Shown: positions 1-7,895 of the stretch, one piece after another
Layout of the letters: each line of letters starts with the position of its first letter
Position numbering within the stretch: position 1 is the stretch's first letter
Assembly: GCA_913776615.1 (NCBI GenBank)
Contig: CAJYPK010000060.1
Span: forward strand, 1 to 64,000
Source: an uncultured Hymenobacter sp.
Lineage (GTDB): Bacteria > Bacteroidota > Bacteroidia > Cytophagales > Hymenobacteraceae
DNA length: 64,000 nt
Direction: 5' to 3'
Position numbers and translations under genes: made by a program
The notes under the pieces: generated by a model
What the model was told of the DNA's origin: nothing
Databases searched by the model: none
Seen by the model: the letters and a program-made list of their open reading frames with translations, nothing else

Positions 1-117
1 CTCTTCAGCCGACTCAAACAATTTCGCCGCGTGGCCACCCGCTATGACAAGCTCGATGCGCATTTTTTAGCCTTTATCCAACTAGCCGCAACCGTCCTCT
101 GGTTGCGCGACTGTTAA
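1..117 (+). pseudogene. C-terminal end of an IS5-like transposase, cut by the window edge
   Basis: The first 38 codons are open in frame 1 and end in TAA at 115-117. They encode a tail containing FRRVATRYDKLDAHFLAF and then a Leu/Ala-rich helix ending in LWLRDC. This resembles the end of DDE transposases of the IS5 family (IS427/IS1031-like), where the segment follows the catalytic glutamate. The 5' part lies outside the window, so it cannot be said whether the element is intact. No terminal inverted repeat was recognised after the stop. It is reported as partial, not as proven broken. Confidence 0.7.
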
Positions 118-136
118 CACCTCCTAGTAGATCCTC

Positions 137-628
137 ATGGATTCTTCCTTTGTTATTCGCCCCATCGCGCCCGGCGACGCGTCGGCGCTGGCCTGCGTCA
201 TCCGCGATACGCTCACCGAGTTTGGCGCGGCCAAGCCGGGGACGGCCTACTACGATACCAGCACCGACCATCTTCCCGACCTCTTCGCTGCCACGCCACA
301 CAGCGCCTACTTTGTGGCCGAGCTGAACGGCGAAGTCCTGGGCGGCGGCGGCATCTTCCCCACCACCGGCCTGCCCGCCGATACGGTGGAGCTAGTGAAG
401 CTCTACCTCCTACCCGCCGCCCGGGGCCGAGGCGTGGGCAAGGCGCTGATTCAGCGCTGCCTCGACGCGGCCCGTGCGGCTGGCTACGCCCGCGTGTACC
501 TCGAAACTACGCGGGAACTGACACAGGCCATTCCGCTCTACGAAAAGCTTGGCTTCGGTTACCTCGACCACGCGCTGGGCGAGAGCGGCCACTTCGGTTG
601 CCAGCTGTGGATGATCCGGGCGGTTTGA
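137..628 (+). CDS. GNAT family N-acetyltransferase
   Basis: This 163-residue protein is a single GNAT domain, which transfers acetyl from acetyl-CoA to an amino group; the substrate is unknown. The core signature is the acetyl-CoA pyrophosphate loop near residues 95-102 (RGRGVGKALI, the Q/RxxGxG/A pattern), preceded by the beta-4 strand VELVKLYLLP. The C-terminal part contains YLETTRELTQAIPLYEKLGF, typical of motif B (alpha-4 and beta-6). Length is normal for a stand-alone GNAT enzyme. It starts at ATG 137, 19 bases after the transposase stop. It is followed by a palindromic repeat at 656-742, which probably acts as its 3' boundary. Confidence 0.9.
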   Translation: MDSSFVIRPIAPGDASALACVIRDTLTEFGAAKPGTAYYDTSTDHLPDLFAATPHSAYFVAELNGEVLGGGGIFPTTGLPADTVELVKLYLLPAARGRGVGKALIQRCLDAARAAGYARVYLETTRELTQAIPLYEKLGFGYLDHALGESGHFGCQLWMIRAV

Positions 629-655
629 TGCTTAAAGAAGCAATTTGGCGAAACC

Positions 656-742
656 TACCCGGCATGCTGAGCTTGCGAAGCACCTTATTCCGCTGAAACA
701 TTCCTACGTGACAAGATGCTTCGCAAGCTCAGCATGACAGGT
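656..742. repeat. Family A palindromic repeat, copy 1
   Basis: An inverted repeat has arms reading GCTGAGCTTGCGAAGCA and, on the far side, TGCTTCGCAAGCTCAGCATG. The same core recurs at 5636-5814, 10718-10816, 18601-18697 and 60770-60865. It sits between the acetyltransferase and the transporter gene. It can fold into a long hairpin in RNA or single-stranded DNA. One mismatch (CACC versus GATG side) lies near the loop. Confidence 0.85.
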
Positions 743-765
743 GAGTTTGCAAGGCCAATCGTTCG

Positions 766-1365
766 ATGCAGCCAATCGTTCCCATTTTATTCGCGGCCGT
801 GGTGGGCATGGGCCACGCCTTCGAGCCCGACCACCTGCTGGCCGTGAGCACGCTCGTCACGCGCCACGACCGGCTGGGGCCAGCCCTGCGCGACGGCCTG
901 TTTTGGGGGCTGGGGCACACTACCATGCTGGTGCTGTTCGGGTCGATTATCATTTTCAGCCGGGCCACCTGGCTGCACTCGGGCTATTTCGAAGCGGCGG
1001 TGGGCGTCATGCTCATCGGGCTGGGCATTAGCCGCTTGCTCGACAAGAATTCCTATCAATCCTTTCAAAAGCCGAAGCGGCAAGCGGGCTTTGCCTACAC
1101 CGTGGGGCTGGTGCACGGGCTGGCGGGCAGCGGGGCCTTGGTGCTGGCCGTGCTGGGGGCCATCCCGCAGCCGGCCTGGGCGGTGGCCTACATCCTGGTG
1201 TTCGGGCTGGGGTCGGTGCTGGGAATGCTAGCCGCCGTGGGGCTGATGCACCTACCCTTTACCCAGCGGATGCGGCTGGGCCGGCGGCTGCGGGCCAGTG
1301 CCGTGGTGCTGTCGTCGGCGCTGAGCGTGGGATACGGCGGGTGGCTGGTGTGGGCCAGCGTGTAG
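766..1365 (+). CDS. Nickel/cobalt transporter-like membrane protein (UreH/NiCoT type)
   Basis: This 199-residue integral membrane protein has about six hydrophobic segments. The first carries HAFEPDH (residues 17-23), which fits the HX4DH metal-binding signature of the NiCoT and UreH-like nickel/cobalt permeases. A second conserved stretch, VGLVHGLAGSGAL (about residues 113-125), contains the HG-GSG pattern also typical of the family. Its expected role is inner-membrane uptake of nickel, and it stands about 4.6 kb upstream of the urease genes on the same strand, which supports a nickel supply role. Start at ATG 766, just after repeat copy 1. Cobalt transport is the main alternative. Confidence 0.82.
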   Translation: MQPIVPILFAAVVGMGHAFEPDHLLAVSTLVTRHDRLGPALRDGLFWGLGHTTMLVLFGSIIIFSRATWLHSGYFEAAVGVMLIGLGISRLLDKNSYQSFQKPKRQAGFAYTVGLVHGLAGSGALVLAVLGAIPQPAWAVAYILVFGLGSVLGMLAAVGLMHLPFTQRMRLGRRLRASAVVLSSALSVGYGGWLVWASV

Positions 1366-1391
1366 CGTCCGGGTTTTCTACTTCGCCGAAA

Positions 1392-1724
1392 TCAACTGAA
1401 GAAGCGCTCGTTATGATGCCGCAAGTATTGCTGGGCGGGCTGGTCGGCCAGCAGCTTGGGCAGCACTTTCAAGGGTTGGCCGTCAAAGCGATAGTATTCC
1501 TTACCGTTCGAAAACTCCTCCTGGATGCGCGAGCTGATGAGAATAGTCTTGTCATCGGCGTCAATGGTGATGTAATGCTTGTCGAACAGCTTGTGCAAGT
1601 CGGAGCGGAGCAACAAGCCATTGCCCACCGAGTTGGGGCCCGCCTGGGCGAAGGGCTGAATGTGCGCCGCCTCAAGTACGGGCAGCGTTTTCTCACCCGA
1701 GATAGCGCAACGCTTTTTGTAACC
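1392..1724 (-). pseudogene. 5'-truncated HNH endonuclease remnant
   Basis: On the minus strand the frame open from 1724 down to 1392 encodes a C-terminal HNH nuclease domain. It contains YKKRCAISGE, then VLEAAHIQPF, then NGLLLRSDLHKLFD, followed by ISSRIQEEF and NGKEYYRFDG. This is the usual HNH order in McrA-like proteins with histidines for metal and catalysis. Upstream, an in-frame stop lies at 1725-1727 and no start codon precedes the HNH core except an internal GTG at 1628. The N-terminal half of a normal protein is therefore missing. Neighbouring DNA holds another gene fragment, so this is a decayed spot. Confidence 0.75.
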
Positions 1725-1846
1725 CTACTATTTACTATTCCAGCACAGCTTTGCGGCTTTCGGTCACTTCTGGCCGCCGGGTGGCCGTGCGCGTCATCAG
1801 CCAGTTTGGCGAGGAAAGCACGCGGGTCCAGGTGCTGGGCATTTAG
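1721..1846 (+). pseudogene. Unidentified C-terminal gene fragment
   Basis: On the plus strand an open frame abutting the HNH remnant reads TALRLSVTSGRRVAVRVIS and ends EESTRVQVLGI before TAG at 1844-1846. Its composition and alternating pattern look like the last strands of a real protein, not chance coding. A hairpin with a T-run follows at 1901-1932, as expected behind a plus-strand gene. The family was not recognised and no start is present. The call rests on coding-like texture only. Confidence 0.35.
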
Positions 1847-1900
1847 GGTCTGGCGCCCGAGTTATTCCGCTCTTTCGCTTTTTACAATCATAGTCCAGCA

Positions 1901-1932
1901 GCCCCCATCCAGCTTGGATGAGGGCTTTTTTA
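1901..1932 (+). terminator. Intrinsic terminator
   Basis: A hairpin (GCCCCCATCC, loop AGCTT, GGATGAGGGC) is followed by a run of six T. It lies behind the plus-strand fragment ending at 1846. From here to 2244 no gene is visible; the stretch 1975-2180 is strongly AT-rich and is the likely promoter region of the next gene. Confidence 0.6.
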
Positions 1933-2042
1933 TGGCCAACAGGCTGCGGCGGGCTTACTCGGCAAAATGAACTCGCCACCAAAAAACAAAAAAACCTCGT
2001 CTATAACACATAAAATTTTTATAAAAAAGATTTTTTAAGTGC

Positions 2043-2050
2043 TATTTTTG
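2043..2050 (+). promoter_or_regulatory. Candidate Bacteroidota -7 box
   Basis: TATTTTTG fits the TAnnTTTG -7 consensus of Bacteroidota sigma factor promoters and lies at the end of an AT-rich block about 195 bases before the gene at 2245. A clear TTG -33 box at the expected spacing is absent (only a T-run at 2016-2020), so this is weak. Confidence 0.3.
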
Positions 2051-2244
2051 GCCTGCGCACTCTAGCTTGCCGTCTGTCAGTCTTACCCCCTGCGCCGGTT
2101 TCCGCATCATTGTACGCCACGGATCATCTTTTTTATTTTTTACATAATTTATTAATAGTCAGCGATTAATTTTCTTTTTCAGCTTACCTGGTATCCACTC
2201 TCTTCACCCCGCTATATGACCCGTCACCTTACTCCATTTCCAAC

Positions 2245-5200
2245 ATGGAAAACTTCTTACTCCCTTCGGTCGGGACGCCGAAGGCATGGCTACTAGCCCT
2301 GTTCGCTGCGGCGGGCGCCGCCCCAGTCGGCGCGACGACGCCGGCCGGCTGGCACCGCCCCACGGCCGTAGCGCTGCTGGGCTTCGTTTTTGAAGACGTC
2401 AACTACGGCGGGGGGACCGGGCGGCCGCGCAGCACCACCGGCACCAGCAGCCGCCCCAACGCCACCGTGGAGCTGTACAGCGCCGCCGGGGCCCTGCTGC
2501 AAACCACCACTACCGATGCCTCCGGCCTCTACTCGTTTGCCGTGGAGGCCAGCACCACCTACCAGGTACGGGTGGTGAATAGCACCGTGACCAGTAGCCG
2601 CGCCGGCTACACGGCCACCCTGCTGCCCGTGCAAACCTATGCCGGCCGGGGCAGCGACCCCAACGCCGGCAACCGGGTGGGCGGTGCCAACCCGGCCAAA
2701 ACCGACGCCCCGGCCAACCCGGGCAACCAAACCCTGGCCGACCTGACGCCGGCCGGCGGCACGACCACCCCCGAGTCGGTGGTGAGCGTGACCACCGGCA
2801 CCGACGAAACGGTGGGCCCCAGCTTCGGCTACTGCTTCGACGTGGTAGTGAACACCAACGGCGCGGGGCAGGGCTCGCTGCGGCAGTTTGTGCTGAACGC
2901 CGGCGCGCTGGGCGGCGAGGGTAGCCTGGCGCAGAGCGGTAGCACGCGCAGCACCACCAGCAGCACCAGCACGGCGCTACCCGGCGGACGCGAAACCAGC
3001 ATTTTCATGATTCCCGACGGGCTCGGACACCCTGGACTGCTGGCGGCCAGCGCGGGCGGCCCGGCCTCGCAGCTCACGGCCCAAAACGGGCAGCAGGTGG
3101 CCGTCATCACCCTCACGGTGGCCGACGGGTCGCTGGGCATCACGGGCACCAATCCGACGCTGACTAGCCTCGACGGGGGCACCCAGACGGCCAACGTGGG
3201 TAACACCAACGCGGCGGTGCTGGGCACGGGCGGCGGCGTGGGCACCACGGCCAGCTTGTCGTACGGCAGCTTCAGCGGGCCCGAGGTGGAACTGCTGGGC
3301 GAGTACGCGGCTGGCAACGCGGCCGGCCAGCGCAAGCTGCGCAACGGCATCAACGTGCAGGCCGACGACTTCTGGCTGCGCAACGTAGCGATGCGCAACT
3401 TCGGCAACCCCGGCGGGCAGGGCGCGGTGGGCTTCAACAACGTACCGGGGCGCACGGGTACGCTGAATGGCTACACTGGTACCAACGGGACCACCACCGG
3501 GCCGCAGGGACCGGTGCGGGCCCTCCTCGAAAACAATGTATTGGGGTCCGACGCCGCCTCGTTTGCGGCTCCGAGCCCATTTGCCTCCAACGAGGGCGAC
3601 AACGGCCGCGACAACCAGCACTTGCAATACGACGTGAGCGGCACCAGCCCCGCGGTGAAAACGCTGACGGTACGCACCAACCTCATCGGGTTTTCGGAGC
3701 GACGGGCCCTGCACGTGCAAGGCAACTCGGCCATCACCTCGGGCTACAATATCAACCTGAGCGTTTACGACAACGTGTTTCAGGAGGCGGGCGTGAGCGG
3801 CAACCCGTTCAGCAACACCTCGCCCTACGCCGCCTCGGCGGCCGGCGCCATCGAGCTGATTCAGACGACCACGCCGTACGTGGAAATCTATAACAACCGC
3901 ATCGGCGGGCCGGGCACGGTGAGCAGCTACGGCGGCCTGGGCTCCGACGGCATCGAGCTGAACAACGCCCGGGTGAGCACCCCCAGCGGCGACCCGACGC
4001 AAACGGCCAACAACGAGCGCCGCGACGCGGGTGCGGCCCAGCCAGGCTCGCGCATCGAGCAGAACAGCGTCAGTAACCAGCGCCTGGCCGTGCTGTGCCA
4101 AAGCAACGTCGCCTTTGCCGCCTACGCCCTCGACAACCTACCGGTTACCGGCAACTCGTTTACGAATAACTACCTGGGCCTGTACAACCAGGGCGCCGGC
4201 CACACCTACCAGAACAACGTGGTGAGCGGCAGCGTGACGTCGGGCGTCATTACCATCGGACCCACTAACACTTTGACGGGCAACACGCTGAGCAGCAATG
4301 GAGCCAGCGGGCTGATCGTAGGCGACGCCTCGCAGAGTCCGGCCACGGCCACCAAGCCGGCCACCACGGGCGTCGTGGTGGGCCCCGGCAACACGGTAGC
4401 CAGCAACGGGGCCAGCGGCACGCTACTCACCAACGCCAGCACCCGCGCCACCGTCAGCCAAAACGCGCACTACGCCAACGGCGGGCTGGCCATCGACCTG
4501 AGTGCCAACGGTACCGGCGACGGCGTGACGCCCAACAACGGTACCCTTAACGAGAGCTTCCCCAACCGCGAGCTGGACTACCCCATCCTGACTAGCGCCC
4601 TCCTGACCGGCAACCAACTCTCGGTGAGCGGCTACGTGGGTTCGGCCGCCGGCCAGAGCACTTTCGCCACCGCCACCGTGGAACTGTTCCGGGCCGACAA
4701 CAGCCCGGCCAACCAGAACGGCCCGGTGGTGGCCGGCGACGGCCAGAGCGCACCCCACGGCGAAGGCCGCGCTTACCTGGGCACCCTCACCACCGATGCC
4801 AGCGGCAACTTCAGCGGCACGCTCACGGTAAGCGGTTTGGGCAGCGGTGACCAGGTAACGGCCACGGCCACCCTGGGCACGGCCGGCACGGCCACCGCCG
4901 CCACCTCCGAGTTTGGCAACAATGCCGCGGTGACCGCGCCGCTGCCAGTGCAACTGGTGGTCTTCACGGCCCGGGCCGGCACTGACCGCGATACCTACCT
5001 GAACTGGACGACGGCCTCGGAGCTGAACAGCGCTGCCTTCGTGGTGGAGCGCAGCCTCGACGGGGCAACTTTCGCCGAAATCGGGCAGCGCGCCGGGCAG
5101 GGCACCAAAATCGGCAGTACCACCTACGCCTACACCGACGCCGGCATCGGGCAGTGGGCGGCGGGTGCCGTGTACTACCGCCTGCGCCAGGTCGATATGG

Positions 5201-5508
5201 ATGGCCGCACCAGCTACTCGCCGGTGCGGACGGTGCGCTTCGGCGCGGCAGCCGGCTTCAGCCTGGCTCCTAACCCGGCCGGCCCCGCCACCACCCTCGA
5301 CCTGAGCGCCCTGCCCGCCAATGCCACCTACCAGCTGCTGCTGCTCGACGCCGTGGGCCGCCCCGTGCGCCGGCTGACCGCGCCCGGCGGCCAGGCCCTC
5401 CCCCTCGACCTGCACGAGCTGGCCAGCGGTACCTACCTGCTGGTGCTCACCGGCCCGCAGACCGACGGTACGCCCCTGCGCCAAGTGCTGCGGCTGACGC
5501 ACGAGTAG
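2245..5508 (+). CDS. Large secreted beta-helix protein with T9SS sorting domain
   Basis: The 1087-residue protein opens with a hydrophobic signal segment (about residues 10-30). An SdrD B-like/carboxypeptidase-regulatory module follows (about 45-120), with ATVELYSAAGALLQTTTTDA then GLYSFAV. The centre (about 195-800) is rich in short N/G/T-containing turns such as NNRIGGPG and LTGNTLSSNGASGL, as in right-handed parallel beta-helices. Near residue 925 comes an FN3-like module (LNWTTASELNSAAFVVERSL to YYRLRQVD). It ends with a type A T9SS sorting domain (FSLAPNPAGP to GTYLLVLTG). Expected destination is the cell surface or the medium; the ligand is unknown. The C-terminal modules closely resemble those of the proteins at 21738 and 23523. 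Confidence 0.85.
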   Translation: MENFLLPSVGTPKAWLLALFAAAGAAPVGATTPAGWHRPTAVALLGFVFEDVNYGGGTGRPRSTTGTSSRPNATVELYSAAGALLQTTTTDASGLYSFAVEASTTYQVRVVNSTVTSSRAGYTATLLPVQTYAGRGSDPNAGNRVGGANPAKTDAPANPGNQTLADLTPAGGTTTPESVVSVTTGTDETVGPSFGYCFDVVVNTNGAGQGSLRQFVLNAGALGGEGSLAQSGSTRSTTSSTSTALPGGRETSIFMIPDGLGHPGLLAASAGGPASQLTAQNGQQVAVITLTVADGSLGITGTNPTLTSLDGGTQTANVGNTNAAVLGTGGGVGTTASLSYGSFSGPEVELLGEYAAGNAAGQRKLRNGINVQADDFWLRNVAMRNFGNPGGQGAVGFNNVPGRTGTLNGYTGTNGTTTGPQGPVRALLENNVLGSDAASFAAPSPFASNEGDNGRDNQHLQYDVSGTSPAVKTLTVRTNLIGFSERRALHVQGNSAITSGYNINLSVYDNVFQEAGVSGNPFSNTSPYAASAAGAIELIQTTTPYVEIYNNRIGGPGTVSSYGGLGSDGIELNNARVSTPSGDPTQTANNERRDAGAAQPGSRIEQNSVSNQRLAVLCQSNVAFAAYALDNLPVTGNSFTNNYLGLYNQGAGHTYQNNVVSGSVTSGVITIGPTNTLTGNTLSSNGASGLIVGDASQSPATATKPATTGVVVGPGNTVASNGASGTLLTNASTRATVSQNAHYANGGLAIDLSANGTGDGVTPNNGTLNESFPNRELDYPILTSALLTGNQLSVSGYVGSAAGQSTFATATVELFRADNSPANQNGPVVAGDGQSAPHGEGRAYLGTLTTDASGNFSGTLTVSGLGSGDQVTATATLGTAGTATAATSEFGNNAAVTAPLPVQLVVFTARAGTDRDTYLNWTTASELNSAAFVVERSLDGATFAEIGQRAGQGTKIGSTTYAYTDAGIGQWAAGAVYYRLRQVDMDGRTSYSPVRTVRFGAAAGFSLAPNPAGPATTLDLSALPANATYQLLLLDAVGRPVRRLTAPGGQALPLDLHELASGTYLLVLTGPQTDGTPLRQVLRLTHE

Positions 5509-5537
5509 CCCTCTGCTACCAGCAGCCGTTCAACTAC

Positions 5538-5573
5538 AAAAAAGCCGCTACCTAGATGGGCAGCGGCTTTTTT
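5538..5573 (+). terminator. Intrinsic terminator
   Basis: AAAAAAGCCGCT, a short loop, then AGCGGCTTTTTT. It lies 30 bases after the T9SS gene stop. The A-run and T-run make it usable in both directions. Confidence 0.8.
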
Positions 5574-5635
5574 GCTGGTGGCGGCACGGGGCCGAAGGCC
5601 GGTAGGCAAGCGAGCGGCGAAGCGGACATGATGAC

Positions 5636-5814
5636 GCTGTTTAGGAAGTCATTCCTACTTGGTATGTCTGTCATGCTTATCTGGCGTCCGCTTACCGAAG
5701 CATCTTGGCTGGTTAGTTGAAGGGCTTGGCAACGAACCAGCCAAGATGCTTCGGCAAGCGGACGCCAGATAGGCATGACGAACGTCTTCGTTGACCTACT
5801 TCCTAAATAGCTTC
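5636..5814. repeat. Family A palindromic repeat, copy 2, with an outer layer
   Basis: A roughly 79-base arm at 5636-5714 pairs with 5735-5814. The inner part is family A (CGAAGCATCTTGGCTGGTT against AACCAGCCAAGATGCTTCG). This copy also has an extra block, ATCTGGCGTCCGCTT, present symmetrically in both arms. The outer ends, GCTGTTTAGGAAG and CTTCCTAAATAGC, match the outer layer of the nested repeat at 41585-41842. The gap between the T9SS gene and ureAB (5509-5945) otherwise holds only the terminator and an unremarkable leader. Confidence 0.85.
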
Positions 5815-5945
5815 GATAGTAAGCCATGGGCGGGCAGCTACCATGCGCTGGCTGCCAGTTACCGGCCACCTCGGCCGCTGCGCCGATAGTAGCATTTTCT
5901 ACCCCCACCGCCTACATTAGCGGCCCATACTCCCCAGGCCCCGCC

Positions 5946-6677
5946 ATGCACCTCGCCCCCAAAGACCTCGACAAACTCGTGCTGCACCAGGCTGGCGTAG
6001 TGGCGCAGAAGCGCTACGCCCGCGGCCTGCGCCTCAACTACCCCGAGGCCGCCGCCCTGCTGGCCACCCAACTGCTGGAGTTTATCCGCGACGGCGAGTC
6101 GGTAGCCACGCTCATGGACAAGGGCAAGCAATTGCTGGGCTTTGCCGACGTGCTCGACGGGGTGGCCGAGCTGCTGCACGAGGTGCAGGTAGAAGGTACT
6201 TTCCCCGACGGCACCAAGCTCGTAACCGTGCACCAACCCATCTGCCGCGAGCACGGCGAGCCCGGGCTGGCCCTCTACGGCAGCGGCCTCAGCCGTGCGG
6301 CCGCCGCGCCAGTCCCCGCCGCGCCCGCCGCCCCGGAACCCGGCGAGTACCTGCTGGCCGAAGGCGACCTCATTCTCAACGACAACCGCGAGGTTATCGA
6401 GCTGGAAGTCCTCAACCGGGGCGACCGACCGGTGCAGGTGGGCTCGCACTACCCCTTCTTCGAAACCAACCCCGGCCTGGACTTCGACCGGGCGGCGGCC
6501 TTCGGCTACCGGCTCAACATCCCGGCCGGCACGGCGGTGCGCTTCGAGCCGGGCGAGCGCAAGCGCGTGCAGCTAGTGGCGCTGGCCGGCGAGCGCCGCG
6601 TGTACGGCGGTAATGGCTGGACTAGTGGGCCGCTCGATGAGGCGGGGAAGCAACAGGCGCTGGGGAGGCTGGGGTAG
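5946..6677 (+). CDS. ureAB: Urease gamma and beta subunits fused (UreAB)
   Basis: The 243-residue protein joins two urease structural subunits. Residues 1-110 are the gamma subunit (UreA): it starts [17 protein letters not shown] and includes [11 protein letters not shown] and the C-terminal [12 protein letters not shown] Pro/Ala linker follows (about 117-133). Residues 134-243 are the beta subunit (UreB): [20 protein letters not shown], then [12 protein letters not shown] and [15 protein letters not shown]. Such gamma-beta fusions are known, for example in Helicobacter. ATG 5946 was chosen because the open frame further upstream (from 5826) encodes low-complexity sequence absent from UreA. 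With UreC it forms the (UreABC)3 core that hydrolyses urea to ammonia and carbamate. Confidence 0.95.
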   Translation: MHLAPKDLDKLVLHQAGVVAQKRYARGLRLNYPEAAALLATQLLEFIRDGESVATLMDKGKQLLGFADVLDGVAELLHEVQVEGTFPDGTKLVTVHQPICREHGEPGLALYGSGLSRAAAAPVPAAPAAPEPGEYLLAEGDLILNDNREVIELEVLNRGDRPVQVGSHYPFFETNPGLDFDRAAAFGYRLNIPAGTAVRFEPGERKRVQLVALAGERRVYGGNGWTSGPLDEAGKQQALGRLG

Positions 6678-6727
6678 CCGATGCCTTGAAGTATACCAAG
6701 CATAAACAGGCAGAGACTTCAATTACG

Positions 6728-7162
6728 ATGGATGAAGTTCGTAAGACTGTTGAAGAACTAGATAATCTCATTAGACAGCAATTGTGGTTTGATTTTCAAG
6801 TTTTTTCATACATAGGCAGTGATTTAATAATTAGTGGCAGTACTGATTTTGCATACTATCATCAACTAGAATTATGCTTTCATAATGTATTCTTTGCTTC
6901 AGCCTATTTTAGGAATTGGAGGTCTGATACCACAAAACCAGTTTTCGTCATTCCGGAACAACTTGAATCCTACCAATCGAATATTCAGCTTGAGATTGAG
7001 CAGGGATGTAGGCTCTTTCTTTTCAAGACAGAAGACTTTAAAAATGACGTAATCATAGCTGCAGAAAGCCTTTCGTATAATACTGATACAGTATTATACT
7101 ACTACAGAGAAGATTTACTCCCTGGCCAAAGGCTAGCTCCAGGTATAACTAAACCAGTTTAG
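6728..7162 (+). CDS. Hypothetical protein in AT-rich urease insert
   Basis: The protein of 144 residues (from ATG 6728; a TTG at 6686 would add 14) is not recognised. It is rich in aromatic and acidic residues (IRQQLWFDFQVFSYIG, HNVFFASAYFRNW) with a beta-rich look and no signal peptide or membrane segment. Its DNA is strikingly AT-rich compared with the urease genes on both sides, and its codon choice differs (AAT, ATT, TAT). It lies only 50 bases after ureAB and precedes a decayed copy of the ureC start, so it probably arrived as part of an insertion. No function is proposed. Confidence 0.55.
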   Translation: MDEVRKTVEELDNLIRQQLWFDFQVFSYIGSDLIISGSTDFAYYHQLELCFHNVFFASAYFRNWRSDTTKPVFVIPEQLESYQSNIQLEIEQGCRLFLFKTEDFKNDVIIAAESLSYNTDTVLYYYREDLLPGQRLAPGITKPV

Positions 7163-7184
7163 CCAGCTGAATAAAGTAAAAGAT

Positions 7185-7355
7185 ATGCCCCTTTCCCGCC
7201 AAGCCTATGCCGCCACATACGGACTCACTATCGGCGACCGGATACACCCAGGCGATATGGGGCTGCTTAATGTAGTTACCAAGCAGCAAACGCTAAGGAA
7301 GCTGAGGCAAATAATTTATAAGTACTATGAATTCTTATTTCATACTATGGCCTAA
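7185..7355 (+). pseudogene. Truncated, diverged copy of the ureC 5' end
   Basis: A 56-codon frame beginning ATG at 7185 encodes [19 protein letters not shown] and GDMGLL. This aligns with the true UreC N-terminus at 7896 ([25 protein letters not shown]). After about 31 codons the match breaks: the block that should contain the YGEEC segment is missing, and a faint KTLR-like similarity returns. The frame then runs into AT-rich sequence and ends at 7355, overlapping the next gene. The copy has many substitutions relative to the resident ureC, so it is not a fresh duplication. It cannot be functional urease. Confidence 0.8.
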
Positions 7356-7881
7356 CGACTGGTGCAAAAGCCTAGCCCAAGCAAACGATTACGGACCGTT
7401 ACAAGTGATTTATGGTGGCCCTCACGCCTCGGTGCCGTCCCTAGGTAGGATTAAAGTTGGGGACATTATATACCCCGTTTCTATCAAACATGATCAGCTA
7501 TTTATTCTTGGCAGGATACTGGTCGAACGAATCACCGAAGCCGAAGCCTACTTACAGGAGCAGAGTATTGCCAGAATTGGTAATTATTTATGGGATGAAT
7601 CAGCCCCGAAGCTCATGAAAGAACAGCCTGAGCTAGGACACAGGATTCCTAGAAACTGTGTCGATGCTGCGGCAACTGGTAGTGGCACCTGCTTCAAATT
7701 TGATTTTCAAGTACCCACAGCTATAGTTGACAGTTTTCTGTTCGGTCCGAAAGCAGGACAAGAAAAAGGGCTTTCTCGCGATAAGACGGGCAAGCTCTCG
7801 CACGTAGCCTTGCAAGGGCATTTCCGCAGATTGAGTACTGATTCTGCGGATCTCATTACCAATTTGATGCAACAATTTTAG
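7327..7881 (+). CDS. Hypothetical protein, possibly PUA/EVE-like fold
   Basis: This 184-residue soluble protein starts [13 protein letters not shown] central stretch, [20 protein letters not shown] then [10 protein letters not shown], resembles the beta-strands of PUA/EVE/ASCH-type domains, where a short helper protein binds modified nucleic acid bases. That resemblance is by eye only and is weak. Like its neighbour at 6728 it is AT-richer than the urease genes. It ends 14 bases before ureC, so the urease operon reads straight through it. It overlaps the end of the ureC remnant by 29 bases in another frame. Confidence 0.6.
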   Translation: MNSYFILWPNDWCKSLAQANDYGPLQVIYGGPHASVPSLGRIKVGDIIYPVSIKHDQLFILGRILVERITEAEAYLQEQSIARIGNYLWDESAPKLMKEQPELGHRIPRNCVDAAATGSGTCFKFDFQVPTAIVDSFLFGPKAGQEKGLSRDKTGKLSHVALQGHFRRLSTDSADLITNLMQQF

Positions 7882-7895
7882 CTTTCAAACAAATC

